DNA of 64,000 nucleotides from an uncultured Microbacterium sp. (GTDB taxonomy: Bacteria > Actinomycetota > Actinomycetes > Actinomycetales > Microbacteriaceae): positions 310,001 to 374,000 of the forward strand of contig NZ_CANLCY010000002.1 in NCBI RefSeq assembly GCF_947489255.1, read 5' to 3'. Position numbers and translations under genes: made by a program. The notes beneath the pieces are model-generated. The model had not been told where the DNA came from, made no database searches, and was given only the letters and a program-made list of their open reading frames with translations. Positions within the stretch are counted from its first letter, which is position 1, and every line of letters starts with the position of its first letter. Shown one piece after another: positions 18,792 to 28,018 of the stretch.

Positions 18792-19241
18792 TCAGTCGCT
18801 CGCGCGGACGGGCAGTCCGGTGTCGGGTCGTCCGTTCTGCTGCGGACCGATCCCGCGCGGCTCGAACGTGTTGACCATGGCGTAGGCGGCGCGCTCGAGG
18901 TAATCCCAGAGGGGCGCTTCGAACGCGGGAGGCAGGGCGATCTCGTCGACGGCCGCGCGCATGTGGCGGAGCCACCGGTCGCGCGCGTCGGGGTCGACGT
19001 GGAACGGCATGTGGCGCATGCGCAGTCGCGGATGCCCGCGCGTTTCACCATAGGTGGCCGGACCGCCCCAGTACTGCGCCAGGAAGAGCGTCAGCCGCTC
19101 CGCGGCCGGACCGAGATCCTCTTCGGGGTACATGGGCTTGAGCACCTCGTCGGACGCGACGCCGCGGTAGAACGCGTCGACGAGCCGGCGGAAGGTCTCC
19201 ATGCCCCCGACCTGGTCGTAGAAGCTCACCGGTTCGCTCAT
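18792..19241 (-). CDS. glbO: Group II truncated hemoglobin (trHbO)
   Basis: 149 aa heme protein binding O2 and possibly handling NO or reactive oxygen. SFYDQVGGMETFRRLVDAFY gives the A/B helices with Tyr25 (B10); Tyr39 sits in the CD region; GHPRLRMRHMPF carries the proximal His77 (F8) and Trp90 is the G8 Trp typical of group II. Length suits the family. The ATG overlaps the mscS stop by four bases, so it is translated after mscS. glbO near pepN is also the M. tuberculosis arrangement. Confidence 0.93.
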   Translation of the reverse strand: MSEPVSFYDQVGGMETFRRLVDAFYRGVASDEVLKPMYPEEDLGPAAERLTLFLAQYWGGPATYGETRGHPRLRMRHMPFHVDPDARDRWLRHMRAAVDEIALPPAFEAPLWDYLERAAYAMVNTFEPRGIGPQQNGRPDTGLPVRASD

Positions 19242-20491
19242 GGGGTGCCCTCTTCGTCGGCGCGTGCGGCCGGGGGAGTCGGCTTCGGCGTGTCGGCACC
19301 CGGCGCTTCGGGCAGGTCGACAACCGAAGTGGGGGTGTCGTCGCGCCGCGTCTTGGTCTTCTCGACCTTCGGCGCCGGAGCGGCATCGTGCTCGGTGCGG
19401 TCCTCCACCGTATCCGAGACGTCGAGGCGACGCCCTCGCGGCTTCCAGCGCGGACGATCGTTGACGACGGCGACGGGCGTCTCCTTCGTCTTCGGCGGGT
19501 GGGCTCCCCGCACGCTCTGCGCGCCCTCGGCGCCGGTGAGGACGATGGAGTTCAGGTGGGGCAGGGCGATCCCCATCGCGTCGATGGCGCGCTTCAGGCG
19601 CGCCCGCAGCTCACGGGCGACGTCGTCTTTGGCGCTCGATCGCGTCTTCATGACGAGACGGATGACGAGGGCATCACCGCTGATCGACTCGAGGCCCCAG
19701 ATCTCGGGCTGCTCGATGATGCGGGAACGCCACTTCTGCTCCTTCGACATCGCCTTCGCCGCGCTGAGCATGGCCTTCTCGACGTCGTCGATGTCGGCAT
19801 CCACCGGCACGGCGAGATCGATGATGACGCGCGACCAGCCCTGCGACATGTTGCCGATGCGCGTGATCTCGCCGTTGCGTACGTACCAGAGCGTGCCGTT
19901 GACGTCGCGCACGTGCGTGATGCGGACGCTCACGAACTCGACGATGCCCGTCGCGAGTCCCAGGTCGACCACGTCGCCGATGCCGATCTGGTCTTCGGCG
20001 ACGATGAAGATGCCGTTGAGAACGTCTTTGACGATGTTCTGAGCGCCGAAGCCGAGGCCGGCGCCGATCGCCGCGGTGAGCAGGGTGAGCGATGCGAGGG
20101 CGTCGGGCGCGACGATGCCGGCGATCCACACGAGCGCGACGATCACGAGGATGACGTTGACGATGTTCTGCAGAATCGTGCCGAGAGTGCGCGTGCGTTG
20201 CACGAGCCGGACGGCGCTGAGGGGAGAGCGGTCAAGCGCCTGCGTGTCATCGACGCGGGCCTTGCTCTTGGCACCATTGACGATGCGGTCGACCACCCGG
20301 CGGATGATGACGCGCAAGACCCACGCGGCGACGGCGATGCCGACGACGATGCCGAGGATCTGCAGCAGCACGCCGCCGAAACCGAGTAACTGCCCGCCGA
20401 TCCAGGCCCAGGTGTCGAGGTCGGCCAGCTGGGCGGGCGAGGTGATCGTGGGCGACGGGCTGGGATCGGGGTTTTCGGCGAGAACGAACAT
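19238..20491 (-). CDS. MscS-family mechanosensitive ion channel
   Basis: 417 aa. N-terminal membrane helices (GQLLGFGGVLLQILGIVVGI, later NIVNVILVIVALVWIAGIVA) lead to the pore-lining segment rich in Gly/Ala (ASLTLLTAAIGAGLGFGAQN) and the MscS beta domain (IVKDVLNGIFIVAEDQIGIG). The C-terminal 110 residues are charged, Pro-rich and probably cytoplasmic and disordered. It releases solutes on hypo-osmotic shock. Co-transcribed with glbO. Confidence 0.9.
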   Translation of the reverse strand: MFVLAENPDPSPSPTITSPAQLADLDTWAWIGGQLLGFGGVLLQILGIVVGIAVAAWVLRVIIRRVVDRIVNGAKSKARVDDTQALDRSPLSAVRLVQRTRTLGTILQNIVNVILVIVALVWIAGIVAPDALASLTLLTAAIGAGLGFGAQNIVKDVLNGIFIVAEDQIGIGDVVDLGLATGIVEFVSVRITHVRDVNGTLWYVRNGEITRIGNMSQGWSRVIIDLAVPVDADIDDVEKAMLSAAKAMSKEQKWRSRIIEQPEIWGLESISGDALVIRLVMKTRSSAKDDVARELRARLKRAIDAMGIALPHLNSIVLTGAEGAQSVRGAHPPKTKETPVAVVNDRPRWKPRGRRLDVSDTVEDRTEHDAAPAPKVEKTKTRRDDTPTSVVDLPEAPGADTPKPTPPAARADEEGTP

Positions 20492-20508
20492 CGGGAATCA
20501 GACTAACG

Positions 20509-20547
20509 ACGGATGCCTCGGCGCCGGCTGAGCGTCGAGGCATCCGT
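20509..20547 (-). terminator. Terminator hairpin after the ABC exporter genes
   Basis: 12-bp stem ACGGATGCCTCG / CGAGGCATCCGT. It lies downstream of the permease gene on the minus strand and upstream of mscS; another inverted GGATGCC pair. Confidence 0.7.
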
Positions 20548-20575
20548 GGAGGGTGCGGAGGATGGGGAGGAGGGG

Positions 20576-21376
20576 TCAGGCGTCGCGCGTCCGCAGGGCG
20601 ATCCATCCGAGCGCGAGCGGCCCGACGACCCACCCGGCCAAGGTGAGCGCGGGCTCGAGGAGGTCCTGTGCCCCGGCCCGCGTCAGCGCGCCGGCCGCGT
20701 CCACGGGGAGGTACCGGCCCGCCTCGACGACCCACATCCAGTCCGGACCCGCGATCGCGAAGAGGCTGAGGACGATCGGCAGCACGAACAGCACGCCCAC
20801 CGTGACCGCGATGGCGGCCGCTCCGCTGCGCAGCAGGAAGCCGAAGCCGACACCCATGAGGGTGAAGCACGCCATCGACACCACGCCCCAGCCGAGCGGG
20901 ACGATCGAGTCCGCGGGTGACGCCCAATCGATCCCCGCGGTCGTCAAGGGTGCGGTGAAGGCCATCGCGACGGCGTAGATCACGACCGTGGTGACCATCA
21001 TGGTCACCGCCACGACGATCGCCTTGGCCAGCAGCACGGCTCCCCGACGCGGTTCGGCGGTCAGGGTCGAGCGGATCATGCCGGTGGAATACTCGCCGGT
21101 GACGACGATCGCACCGAGGATGCCCGCCACGAGCATCGTGAACTGGGTGGGGGCCAGGATGACGTTCGTCGGCGCCATCGACCCGTCCGTATCGCTGGTC
21201 GCCACGGCGATCAGGAGCGAGATACCGACCGACAGGGCGGCGGTGACCCCGAGCGACCACCACGTCGAGCGCAGGGTGAGGATCTTGATCGCCTCCCCGC
21301 GGAGAAGGCGGGTGAAGCTCAGGCCATGAGCCGGAGCGTGCGTGGACCTGCGGGGTCCGGCGACGAGCGTGGTCAT
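20576..21376 (-). CDS. ABC transporter permease (ABC-2 type)
   Basis: 266 aa with about six membrane segments (for example STWWSLGVTAALSVGISLLI and PTQFTMLVAGILGAIVVTGE). The N-terminal FTRLLRGEAIKILTLRSTWW motif and TGEYSTGMIRSTLTAEPRR loop are typical of ABC-2 exporters of the drug/bacitracin type. It partners the ATPase just upstream, whose stop overlaps its ATG by four bases. Substrate unknown. Confidence 0.85.
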   Translation of the reverse strand: MTTLVAGPRRSTHAPAHGLSFTRLLRGEAIKILTLRSTWWSLGVTAALSVGISLLIAVATSDTDGSMAPTNVILAPTQFTMLVAGILGAIVVTGEYSTGMIRSTLTAEPRRGAVLLAKAIVVAVTMMVTTVVIYAVAMAFTAPLTTAGIDWASPADSIVPLGWGVVSMACFTLMGVGFGFLLRSGAAAIAVTVGVLFVLPIVLSLFAIAGPDWMWVVEAGRYLPVDAAGALTRAGAQDLLEPALTLAGWVVGPLALGWIALRTRDA

Positions 21377-22284
21377 GCGATCTCCTTGGTCTTGTACTCG
21401 ACCGAGTCGTCGGTCAGGGCGAGGTAGGCGTCCTCGAGGGATCCGACGCGCGGGCTGAGCTCGTAGAGGGGGATGCCGCGCTCGGCGGCGATGTCGCCGA
21501 CCGTCTGCGGGGGGACCCCGGTGATCTGGGCCGCACCCGGCTCGATCGCCGCGATCGTGGCATCCGGGGTCTGCAGCGCGGTGACGAGGTCGTCGAGGCG
21601 GGGCGAGCGCACGACGAGGGTCGTGGTCGTCCAGGCCCCGACGAGGTCGGCGAGGGGCGCGTCGGCGAGGACGCGGCCACGCCCCAGGACGATGACGTGG
21701 TCGGCGGTCTGCGCCATCTCGCTCATCAGGTGGCTCGACAGCAGGACCGTGCGGCCCTCTGCGGCCAGGTGCCGCACGAACTGTCGCACCCAGCGCACGC
21801 CCTCGGGGTCGAGGCCGTTCACGGGCTCGTCGAGGATCAGCGTGTGCGGGTCGCCGAGCAGCGCCGCCGCGATGCCGAGGCGCTGCCCCATCCCGAGCGA
21901 GAACCCGCCCGCGCGCTTCCCCGCGACCGCGCCGATGCCCGTGAGCTCGATGACCTCGTCGACCCGTTCCCGGCCGATGCCGTGGGTCGCGGCGAGGGCG
22001 CGCAGATGGTTGCGTGCCGAGCGGCCCGTGTGCACGGCCTTCGCGTCGAGGAGCACGCCGACCTCGGTCAGCGGAGAGCGCAGATGGCGGTACTCCCGTC
22101 CCGAGACCGTGACCCGGCCGGAGGTGGGGCGATCGAGCCCCACGATCATGCGCATGGTCGTGGACTTGCCCGCGCCGTTGGGCCCGAGGAAGCCGGTCAC
22201 CCGCCCCGGGGCGACGGTGAACGAGACACCGTCGACGGCGGTCTTCGCGCCGTATCGCTTGGTGAGATTGTCTGCAACGATCAT
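21373..22284 (-). CDS. ABC transporter ATP-binding protein
   Basis: 303 aa. Walker A GPNGAGKST, signature SLGMGQRLGIAAALLG, Walker B TLILDEPVNGLDPEG and the H-loop SSHLMSEMA are all present, followed by an about 90-residue C-terminal extension usual for DRA/CcmA-type exporter ATPases. ATG at 22284 is preferred to an upstream frame because TAGCGT lies seven bases before it. Together with the permease it forms a two-gene exporter of unknown substrate. Confidence 0.88.
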   Translation of the reverse strand: MIVADNLTKRYGAKTAVDGVSFTVAPGRVTGFLGPNGAGKSTTMRMIVGLDRPTSGRVTVSGREYRHLRSPLTEVGVLLDAKAVHTGRSARNHLRALAATHGIGRERVDEVIELTGIGAVAGKRAGGFSLGMGQRLGIAAALLGDPHTLILDEPVNGLDPEGVRWVRQFVRHLAAEGRTVLLSSHLMSEMAQTADHVIVLGRGRVLADAPLADLVGAWTTTTLVVRSPRLDDLVTALQTPDATIAAIEPGAAQITGVPPQTVGDIAAERGIPLYELSPRVGSLEDAYLALTDDSVEYKTKEIA

Positions 22285-22291
22285 GCGTTCG

Positions 22292-22297
22292 ACGCTA
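22292..22297 (-). promoter_or_regulatory. -10 element of leaderless promoter, ABC exporter
   Basis: TAGCGT on the minus strand, seven bases before the ATG at 22284. Confidence 0.5.
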
Positions 22298-22364
22298 CGG
22301 ATCAGCCCCCGGCGCGGGCGTCGGTCGCGGGGATGATCCCGCGTCATCGCGAGGATGACCCGGA

Positions 22365-22407
22365 ACGACGGATGCCCCCTCCCGGTGGGGGAGAGGGCAT
22401 CCGTCGT
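22365..22407 (-). terminator. Terminator of pepN
   Basis: Stem ACGACGGATGCCC / GGGCATCCGTCGT with an inner CTCCC/GGGAG pairing, 12 bases beyond the pepN stop; inverted GGATGCC pair. Confidence 0.75.
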
Positions 22408-22418
22408 CGGGGTGCGGT

Positions 22419-24968
22419 CTACTGCGCGTCGCGCTCCTGTACGGCCAGCGCACGCTCGACGCCGGCGAGGTTCTCACCGACGAGACGGCGCAGCGCCGGG
22501 GCCGCGTCGGCGTTCTGCGAGAGCCACTGACGGGTCGCGTCGCGCAGGGACTTGTTCGCCAGGGCGGCGGGGTACAGACCCACGATGAGGTACTGCGCGA
22601 TCTGGTAGCTGCGCGACTCCCAGATCGGCAGCAGCATCGCGAAGTACGGCTCGACGAAGTCGGCGAGCACGTTGACCGTCGCGGGGTTGGTGAACCCGGC
22701 GGCGGTCGAGCGCACGATCGTGTTCGGCGCGTCGGTGCGGACGATCAACGAGTCCCACGCCTCCTGCTTGGCCTCGCGCGAGGGCAGTGACGCCTTCGCC
22801 ATCGCCGCGAATTCGCCGCCCTTGGCGGTGTTGTCGGCCGCGCGGGCCTCCTCGATATCAGCCCCGCTGACGACGCCCGCCGCGGCGAGCGACACCAGCA
22901 GCTGCCACGACAGGTCGGTGTCGATCTCGAGACCCTCGAGGGTCGTCGACCCGTCGCGCAGGGCCTTCACCGTCTCGGCGTGGGCCGGAGTGGATGCCGC
23001 CGACGCGAACGCCGTGACGAACTGCAGCTGGCTGTCGCTCCCGGCCTCGGCCTGCTGGGCGAGGGCCCACAGTCCGTCGGCGACGCGCTCACGCGCCGCA
23101 TCCCGCGTGGAAGGGGCGACGTACGAGTTCGCGGCGAGCTGCAGCTGGGCCAGCGTCGTGCGCACGGTGGTCGACTCGGTCTCGGAGCCGATGTTCTGCA
23201 GCACGAGGTCGAGGTAATCGGTCGCCGAGGCCTCGGCATCCCGGGTCTGATCCCACGCGGCGCCCCAGACGAGCGAGCGGGCGAGGGGGTCGGAGATGTC
23301 CTTGAGGTGGGCGATGGCCGTCGCCAGCGAGCGCTCGTCGAGACGGATCTTCGCGTAGGCGAGGTCGTCGTCGTTGAGCAGCACGAGGTCGGGACGACGG
23401 ATGCCGCGCAGCTCGGCCACCTCGGTGCGGTCGCCGTCGACGTCGAGCTCGACGTGGTGGACGCGCTCGAGCGCTCCGGCGTCGTTCAGCGAGTAGAAGC
23501 CGATGCCGAGGCGGTGCGGGCGGATCGTGGGGTAGTCGCTCGGCGCGGTCTGCACGATCGCGAAGCGCGAGATGGTGCCGTCGGCACCCTCTTCGATGAG
23601 CGGGGTGAGCGTGTTCACGCCCGCGGTCTCGAGCCACTTCTTGGCCCAGTCGCCCAGGTCGCGTCCGCTCGTGGTCTCGAGCTCGGTGAGCAGATCGCCG
23701 ACCTCGGTGTTCGACCACTGGTGCTTCTGGAAGTACGCCGCGACACCGGCGAAGAACTGCTCGATGCCGACCCAGGCGGCCAGCTGCTTGAGGACGGATC
23801 CGCCCTTGGCGTAAGTGATGCCGTCGAAGTTGACCTGCACGTCTTCGAGGTCGTTGATCTCGGCGACGACCGGGTGGGTCGAGGGCAGCTGATCCTGGCG
23901 GTACGCCCAGGTCTTCTCCATCGCGTTGAAGGTCGTCCACGCGGCTTCCCACTCGGTCGCCTCGGCGGTGGCGATGGTGGAGGCCCACTCGGCGAACGAT
24001 TCGTTCAGCCACAGGTCGTTCCACCACTTCATGGTCACGAGGTCGCCGAACCACATGTGCGCGAGCTCGTGCAGGATCGTCACGACGCGACGCTCCTTGA
24101 CGGCATCCGTCACCTTGGAGCGGAAGACGTAGGTCTCGGTGAACGTGACCGCACCCGCGTTCTCCATCGCGCCGGCGTTGAACTCGGGCACGAAGAGCTG
24201 GTCGTACTTGGCGAAGGGATAGGGGAAGCCGAACTTCTCCTCGAAGTACGCGAAGCCCTGGCGGGTCTTCTCGAACACGTAGTCGGCGTCGAGGTACTGC
24301 CACAGGCTCTTGCGGGCGAAGACGCCGAGCGGGATGACGCGGCCGTCGGCGCTCGTGAGCTCGCTGTAGGTGGCCTCGTAGGGGCCCGCGACGAGGGCCG
24401 TGATGTACGACGAGATGCGGGGGGTGGGAGGGAAGTCCCAGCGCGCGGAATCGCCGTCGAGGGCGACGGGCTCGGGGGTGGGGGAGTTGGAGACGACCTT
24501 CCAGCGCGCGGGAGCGGTCACCGAGAAGGTGAAGGCGGCCTTGAGGTCGGGCTGCTCGAACACCGTGTACATGCGGCGCGAGTCGGGCACCTCGAACTGC
24601 GAGTAGAGGTAGACCTCGCCGTCGACGGGGTCGACGAAGCGGTGCAGGCCCTCGCCGGTGTTGGTGTACTCGCAGTCGGCTTCGACCACGAGCTCGTTCG
24701 TGGCGGCGAGGTCGTCGAGCGCGATGCGGGAGTCGACGAACACCGTGGCGGGGTCGAGCGAACGGCCGTTCAGCGTGACGGAGTGCACCGTGCGCGCGAT
24801 GAGGTCGATGAACGTCGACGCTCCCTCGGTGGCGGCGAAGCGCACGACCGTGCGTGAGGAGAACACCTCGTCTCCGCGGGTGAGGTCGAGCTGCACGTCG
24901 TACTCGTGCGTGTCGACGATCGCACGGCGCTCCTGCGCTTCGATGCGGGTGAGGTTTTCTCCTGGCAC
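22419..24968 (-). CDS. pepN: Aminopeptidase N (M1 metallopeptidase)
   Basis: 849 aa. The exopeptidase motif GAMENAGAVTF and the zinc motif HELAHMWFGDLVTMKWWND (around residue 300, with the downstream Glu in LNESFAEW) are intact. The ERAP1-like C-terminal helical domain ends the protein. It removes N-terminal amino acids from peptides produced by cytosolic proteases such as the Clp system encoded nearby. Start is GTG at 24968 after GGGAGACGCCA. Divergent from hemH. Confidence 0.95.
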   Translation of the reverse strand: MPGENLTRIEAQERRAIVDTHEYDVQLDLTRGDEVFSSRTVVRFAATEGASTFIDLIARTVHSVTLNGRSLDPATVFVDSRIALDDLAATNELVVEADCEYTNTGEGLHRFVDPVDGEVYLYSQFEVPDSRRMYTVFEQPDLKAAFTFSVTAPARWKVVSNSPTPEPVALDGDSARWDFPPTPRISSYITALVAGPYEATYSELTSADGRVIPLGVFARKSLWQYLDADYVFEKTRQGFAYFEEKFGFPYPFAKYDQLFVPEFNAGAMENAGAVTFTETYVFRSKVTDAVKERRVVTILHELAHMWFGDLVTMKWWNDLWLNESFAEWASTIATAEATEWEAAWTTFNAMEKTWAYRQDQLPSTHPVVAEINDLEDVQVNFDGITYAKGGSVLKQLAAWVGIEQFFAGVAAYFQKHQWSNTEVGDLLTELETTSGRDLGDWAKKWLETAGVNTLTPLIEEGADGTISRFAIVQTAPSDYPTIRPHRLGIGFYSLNDAGALERVHHVELDVDGDRTEVAELRGIRRPDLVLLNDDDLAYAKIRLDERSLATAIAHLKDISDPLARSLVWGAAWDQTRDAEASATDYLDLVLQNIGSETESTTVRTTLAQLQLAANSYVAPSTRDAARERVADGLWALAQQAEAGSDSQLQFVTAFASAASTPAHAETVKALRDGSTTLEGLEIDTDLSWQLLVSLAAAGVVSGADIEEARAADNTAKGGEFAAMAKASLPSREAKQEAWDSLIVRTDAPNTIVRSTAAGFTNPATVNVLADFVEPYFAMLLPIWESRSYQIAQYLIVGLYPAALANKSLRDATRQWLSQNADAAPALRRLVGENLAGVERALAVQERDAQ

Positions 24969-25059
24969 TGGCGTCTCCCGGGGATGAGGGTGGGATCGTC
25001 GCGGATGACGCTCCGGCGCGGGTCACGGCGGACGCCGTCGGCGACGATGGCAACCGTAA

Positions 25060-25065
25060 TAGCCT
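25060..25065 (+). promoter_or_regulatory. Candidate -10 element for hemH
   Basis: TAGCCT; the predicted transcription start would fall inside the palindrome at 25069-25084. Confidence 0.4.
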
Positions 25066-25068
25066 AGT

Positions 25069-25084
25069 CGCGAGATATCTCGCG
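25069..25084. promoter_or_regulatory. Perfect 16-bp palindrome, candidate operator
   Basis: CGCGAGATATCTCGCG, fully self-complementary with an AT core, in the 150-bp region between divergent pepN and hemH. It overlaps the probable hemH transcription start, the classical repressor position. The regulator is unknown. Confidence 0.5.
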
Positions 25085-25118
25085 TCCAGGCCCATCGGCG
25101 GGGTGGGAGGATGTGTGC

Positions 25119-26306
25119 GTGAGCACGACCGACACGGACACCAGCCCTGAGACCGTCCTCTACGCGTCGCCTGCCGCGGCGTCCGGACCCAAGTGGGTCG
25201 AGACGCCGGTGGCCTACGACGGCATCCTCCTCGCCGGTTTCGGCGGGCCCGAGGGGCAGGACGACGTCATCCCGTTCCTGCGCAACGTGACGCGTGGACG
25301 CGGCATCCCCGACGAGCGCCTCGAAGAGGTCGCCCACCACTACCGCCACTTCGGCGGCGTGAGCCCCATCAACCAGCACAACCGCGAGCTCAAGGCGGCC
25401 CTCGAGGCGGAGATCGCCAAGCGCGGTCTGGGCCTTCCGGTCTACTGGGGCAATCGCAACTGGTCGCCGTACCTCGAAGAGGCCGTGACCGAGGCGGCCG
25501 AGGCCGGCGACACCACGCTGCTGGCCATCGCGACCAGCGCCTACAGCTCGTTCTCGAGCTGCCGTCAGTACCGCGAGGACTACGCGCGGGTGCTCGAGGC
25601 GACGGGTCTGGGTGAGACGGTCACCATCGACAAGGTGCGTCAGTTCTTCGATCACCCCGGGTTCGTCTCGACGTTCGTCACGGGCGTCACCGAGGCGGTC
25701 TCGTCCTTCGTCGCCGACGGCATCGCGCCCGAGAAGATCCGCGTGCTCTTCTCCACCCACTCCATCCCCACGGCCGACGCGCAGCGTTCCGGTCCGCGCG
25801 ACGTCGACTTCGGCGAGGGCGGCGCCTACGAGGCCCAGCACAAGGCCGTCGCCGCGTTCGTCATGGCCGAGGTCGCCGCGGCCGTCGCCGACGTGGAATG
25901 GGAGCTCGTCTACCAGTCGCGCTCGGGCCCGCCCACGCAGCCGTGGCTCGAGCCCGACGTCAATGACGTCATCGCGGAGCTGCCCGGCCGAGGCGCCGAG
26001 GCCGTGGTCATCGTTCCGCTCGGGTTCGTCAGCGACCACATGGAAGTGCTGTGGGACCTCGACACCGAGGCCATGGAGGCCGCCGAAGAGGCCGGCATCC
26101 GGGCCGTGCGCACCCCGACGCCCGGTATCGACCCCGCTTACGTGTCGGGTCTCGTCGACCTCGTCGAGGAACGTCTCACCGGCGCGCCGAAGTCCGAGCG
26201 GCCGCACCTGACCGATCTCGGTCCCTGGTACGACGTCTGCCGTCCCGGGTGCTGCGAGAACATCCGCGCCGGCTTCAAGCCGGTAGCTGCGGGACTGCGC
26301 CCCTGA
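25119..26306 (+). CDS. hemH: Coproporphyrin/protoporphyrin ferrochelatase
   Basis: 395 aa. Inserts iron into a porphyrin; in actinobacteria this is expected to be coproporphyrin III in the coproporphyrin-dependent heme pathway (CpfC). YDGILLAGFGGPEGQDDVIP, HFGGVSPINQHNREL, LFSTHSIP with the catalytic His, and WLEPDVNDVI are family motifs. The C-terminal CRPGCCENIR cysteines, typical of the actinobacterial iron-sulfur type, are present. GTG at 25119 has GGGAGG eight bases upstream, better than the GTG at 25113. No other heme genes are in the window. Confidence 0.93.
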   Translation: MSTTDTDTSPETVLYASPAAASGPKWVETPVAYDGILLAGFGGPEGQDDVIPFLRNVTRGRGIPDERLEEVAHHYRHFGGVSPINQHNRELKAALEAEIAKRGLGLPVYWGNRNWSPYLEEAVTEAAEAGDTTLLAIATSAYSSFSSCRQYREDYARVLEATGLGETVTIDKVRQFFDHPGFVSTFVTGVTEAVSSFVADGIAPEKIRVLFSTHSIPTADAQRSGPRDVDFGEGGAYEAQHKAVAAFVMAEVAAAVADVEWELVYQSRSGPPTQPWLEPDVNDVIAELPGRGAEAVVIVPLGFVSDHMEVLWDLDTEAMEAAEEAGIRAVRTPTPGIDPAYVSGLVDLVEERLTGAPKSERPHLTDLGPWYDVCRPGCCENIRAGFKPVAAGLRP

Positions 26307-26313
26307 GCGCCAT

Positions 26314-26352
26314 CGACGCCGCCCGTCTCCTTCCTGGGAGCGGGCGGCGTCG
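26314..26352 (+). terminator. Terminator of hemH
   Basis: 12-bp stem CGACGCCGCCCG / CGGGCGGCGTCG with a 15-nt loop, seven bases after the hemH stop. Confidence 0.8.
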
Positions 26353-26426
26353 TCGTGTGCGCGCCCGGGCGACCGGGGAGGGTGCGGCGAGGCGTCATCC
26401 GCGGGCCCGATGTCGGCGCTGCTCAA

Positions 26427-26432
26427 TAGGAT
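26427..26432 (+). promoter_or_regulatory. -10 element of leaderless promoter, rpiB-nei
   Basis: TAGGAT seven bases before the ATG at 26440. Confidence 0.5.
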
Positions 26433-26439
26433 TGGCCCC

Positions 26440-26982
26440 ATGCGCATCCACATCGGCACCGATCACGCCGGTCTCGAGTTCTCCACCCAGATCCAGCACC
26501 ACCTTGCCGCCCAGGGGCACGAGGTCATCGATCACGGACCGATCGAGTACGACCCGCTCGACGATTACCCGGCGTTCTGCATCCGCGCGGCTCAAGCCGT
26601 CGTACGCGATCAGGCTCAGGGCGTCGAGGCCCTCGGTGTCGTGTTCGGCGGCTCCGGCAACGGCGAACAGATCGCGGCGAACAAGGTGCTGGGCGTGCGG
26701 GCGGCACTCGTGTGGAACATCTCCACGGCCGAGCTCGCTCGTGAGCACAATGACGCCAACGTCATCTCGATCGGCGCGCGCCAGCACACCTTCGACGAGG
26801 CCGCGTCGTTCATCGACCGGTTCATCGCCACGCCGTTCTCGGGCGAGGAGCGCCACGCGCGTCGCATCGGCCAGCTCGCCGCGTTCGAGCAGGACGGCGT
26901 GCTGCTGCCCGACCCGCGTGCCGGGCGTTCGGAGAACACGATGACCGACGCCAGCGACTCGTTCGACCCCGAGGCAGGCTGA
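26440..26982 (+). CDS. rpiB: Ribose-5-phosphate isomerase B
   Basis: 180 aa; interconverts ribose 5-phosphate and ribulose 5-phosphate. MRIHIGTDHAGLEF opens the Rossmann-like fold; GGSGNGEQIAANK (residues 70-82) forms the active-site loop. The catalytic Cys of the E. coli type is absent and Glu76 is present, the actinobacterial variant described for M. tuberculosis RpiB. A 25-residue acidic tail ends the protein. It overlaps nei by one base. Confidence 0.94.
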   Translation: MRIHIGTDHAGLEFSTQIQHHLAAQGHEVIDHGPIEYDPLDDYPAFCIRAAQAVVRDQAQGVEALGVVFGGSGNGEQIAANKVLGVRAALVWNISTAELAREHNDANVISIGARQHTFDEAASFIDRFIATPFSGEERHARRIGQLAAFEQDGVLLPDPRAGRSENTMTDASDSFDPEAG

Positions 26983-27974
26983 TGCCCGAAGGGCACTCCG
27001 TCCATCGGATCGCTCGTCAGTTCGAGCGCAACATCGTCGGACGCACGGTCTCGGCATCCAGTCCCCAGGGTCGCTTCGTCGAGGGCGCTGCCGTCATCGA
27101 CGGACGAGAAGCGCTCGAGGCGCGGGCGGTCGCGAAGCAGATGTTCCTGCGTTTCGACGGAGACGTCTGGCTGCGCGTGCACCTCGGCATGTACGGGGCC
27201 TGGGACTTCGCCGGCGAGGTCTCGGTCGATGCCACCATCGCGTCCGCGAACGGACGCATGGGGCAGACCAATCAGCGCGGCACCGTCGCGGACGAAGAGC
27301 CGATCCTGGATGCCGCGGGCGAGAACTCCCTGAGCTCCATCGGCGCTCCGCGACGCGCGCGGGTGCGCATGTCGGAGCAGACGACGGGGCTCGACGAGCA
27401 GATCGAGTGGCCCCCGCCGGTCGTGGGTGCGGTGCGGCTGCGCCTGCTCACCGACACCACCTGCGCCGATCTGCGCGGACCGACGGCGTGCGCGCTGCAG
27501 TCGCCCGACGAGGTCGCGGCGACGATCGCGAAGTTGGGCCCCGACCCGCTCGTCGATGACGTCGCCGAGGGGGAGGAACGATTCACCGCGGTCGTGCGGA
27601 AGAAGCCGACCCCCATCGGCCTGCTGCTCATGGACCAGTCCGTGGTCAGCGGCATCGGCAACGTCTACCGTGCCGAGCTGCTGTTCCGCGCGCGCCAGAA
27701 CCCGCACACCCCCGGGCGGGAGGTGCCCGAGGAGGTCGTGCGCGACCTGTGGCGCGACTGGGCGCGGCTGCTGCCCATCGGCGTCGAGACCGGTCAGATG
27801 ATGACGATGGACGACCTCGATCCCGAGGCGTACCGCCGGGCCATGGCGCACCGCGACGACCGGCACTGGGTCTACCACCGGGCGGGACTCCCGTGCCGGG
27901 TGTGCGGGACGACGGTGCTCATGGAGGAGGCCGCGGGGCGCAAGCTGTACTGGTGCCCTCGCTGTCAGGCGTGA
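26982..27974 (+). CDS. nei: Formamidopyrimidine/endonuclease VIII-family DNA glycosylase
   Basis: 330 aa base-excision repair enzyme with AP-lyase activity. The processed N terminus Pro2-Glu3 (MPEGHSVHRIA) is the catalytic pair; the H2TH region reads MDQSVVSGIGNVYRAELLFR, and the C-terminal zinc finger has CRVCGTT and CPRC. A roughly 50-residue insertion near 95-135 is charged and Ser-rich. MPEGH and linkage to rpiB point to the Nei1 branch rather than MutM. Confidence 0.92.
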   Translation: MPEGHSVHRIARQFERNIVGRTVSASSPQGRFVEGAAVIDGREALEARAVAKQMFLRFDGDVWLRVHLGMYGAWDFAGEVSVDATIASANGRMGQTNQRGTVADEEPILDAAGENSLSSIGAPRRARVRMSEQTTGLDEQIEWPPPVVGAVRLRLLTDTTCADLRGPTACALQSPDEVAATIAKLGPDPLVDDVAEGEERFTAVVRKKPTPIGLLLMDQSVVSGIGNVYRAELLFRARQNPHTPGREVPEEVVRDLWRDWARLLPIGVETGQMMTMDDLDPEAYRRAMAHRDDRHWVYHRAGLPCRVCGTTVLMEEAAGRKLYWCPRCQA

Positions 27975-28018
27975 CGGGCTCCTCGGGACGCTGACCCGGC
28001 GGCCCGTCCGCGGGTCCC

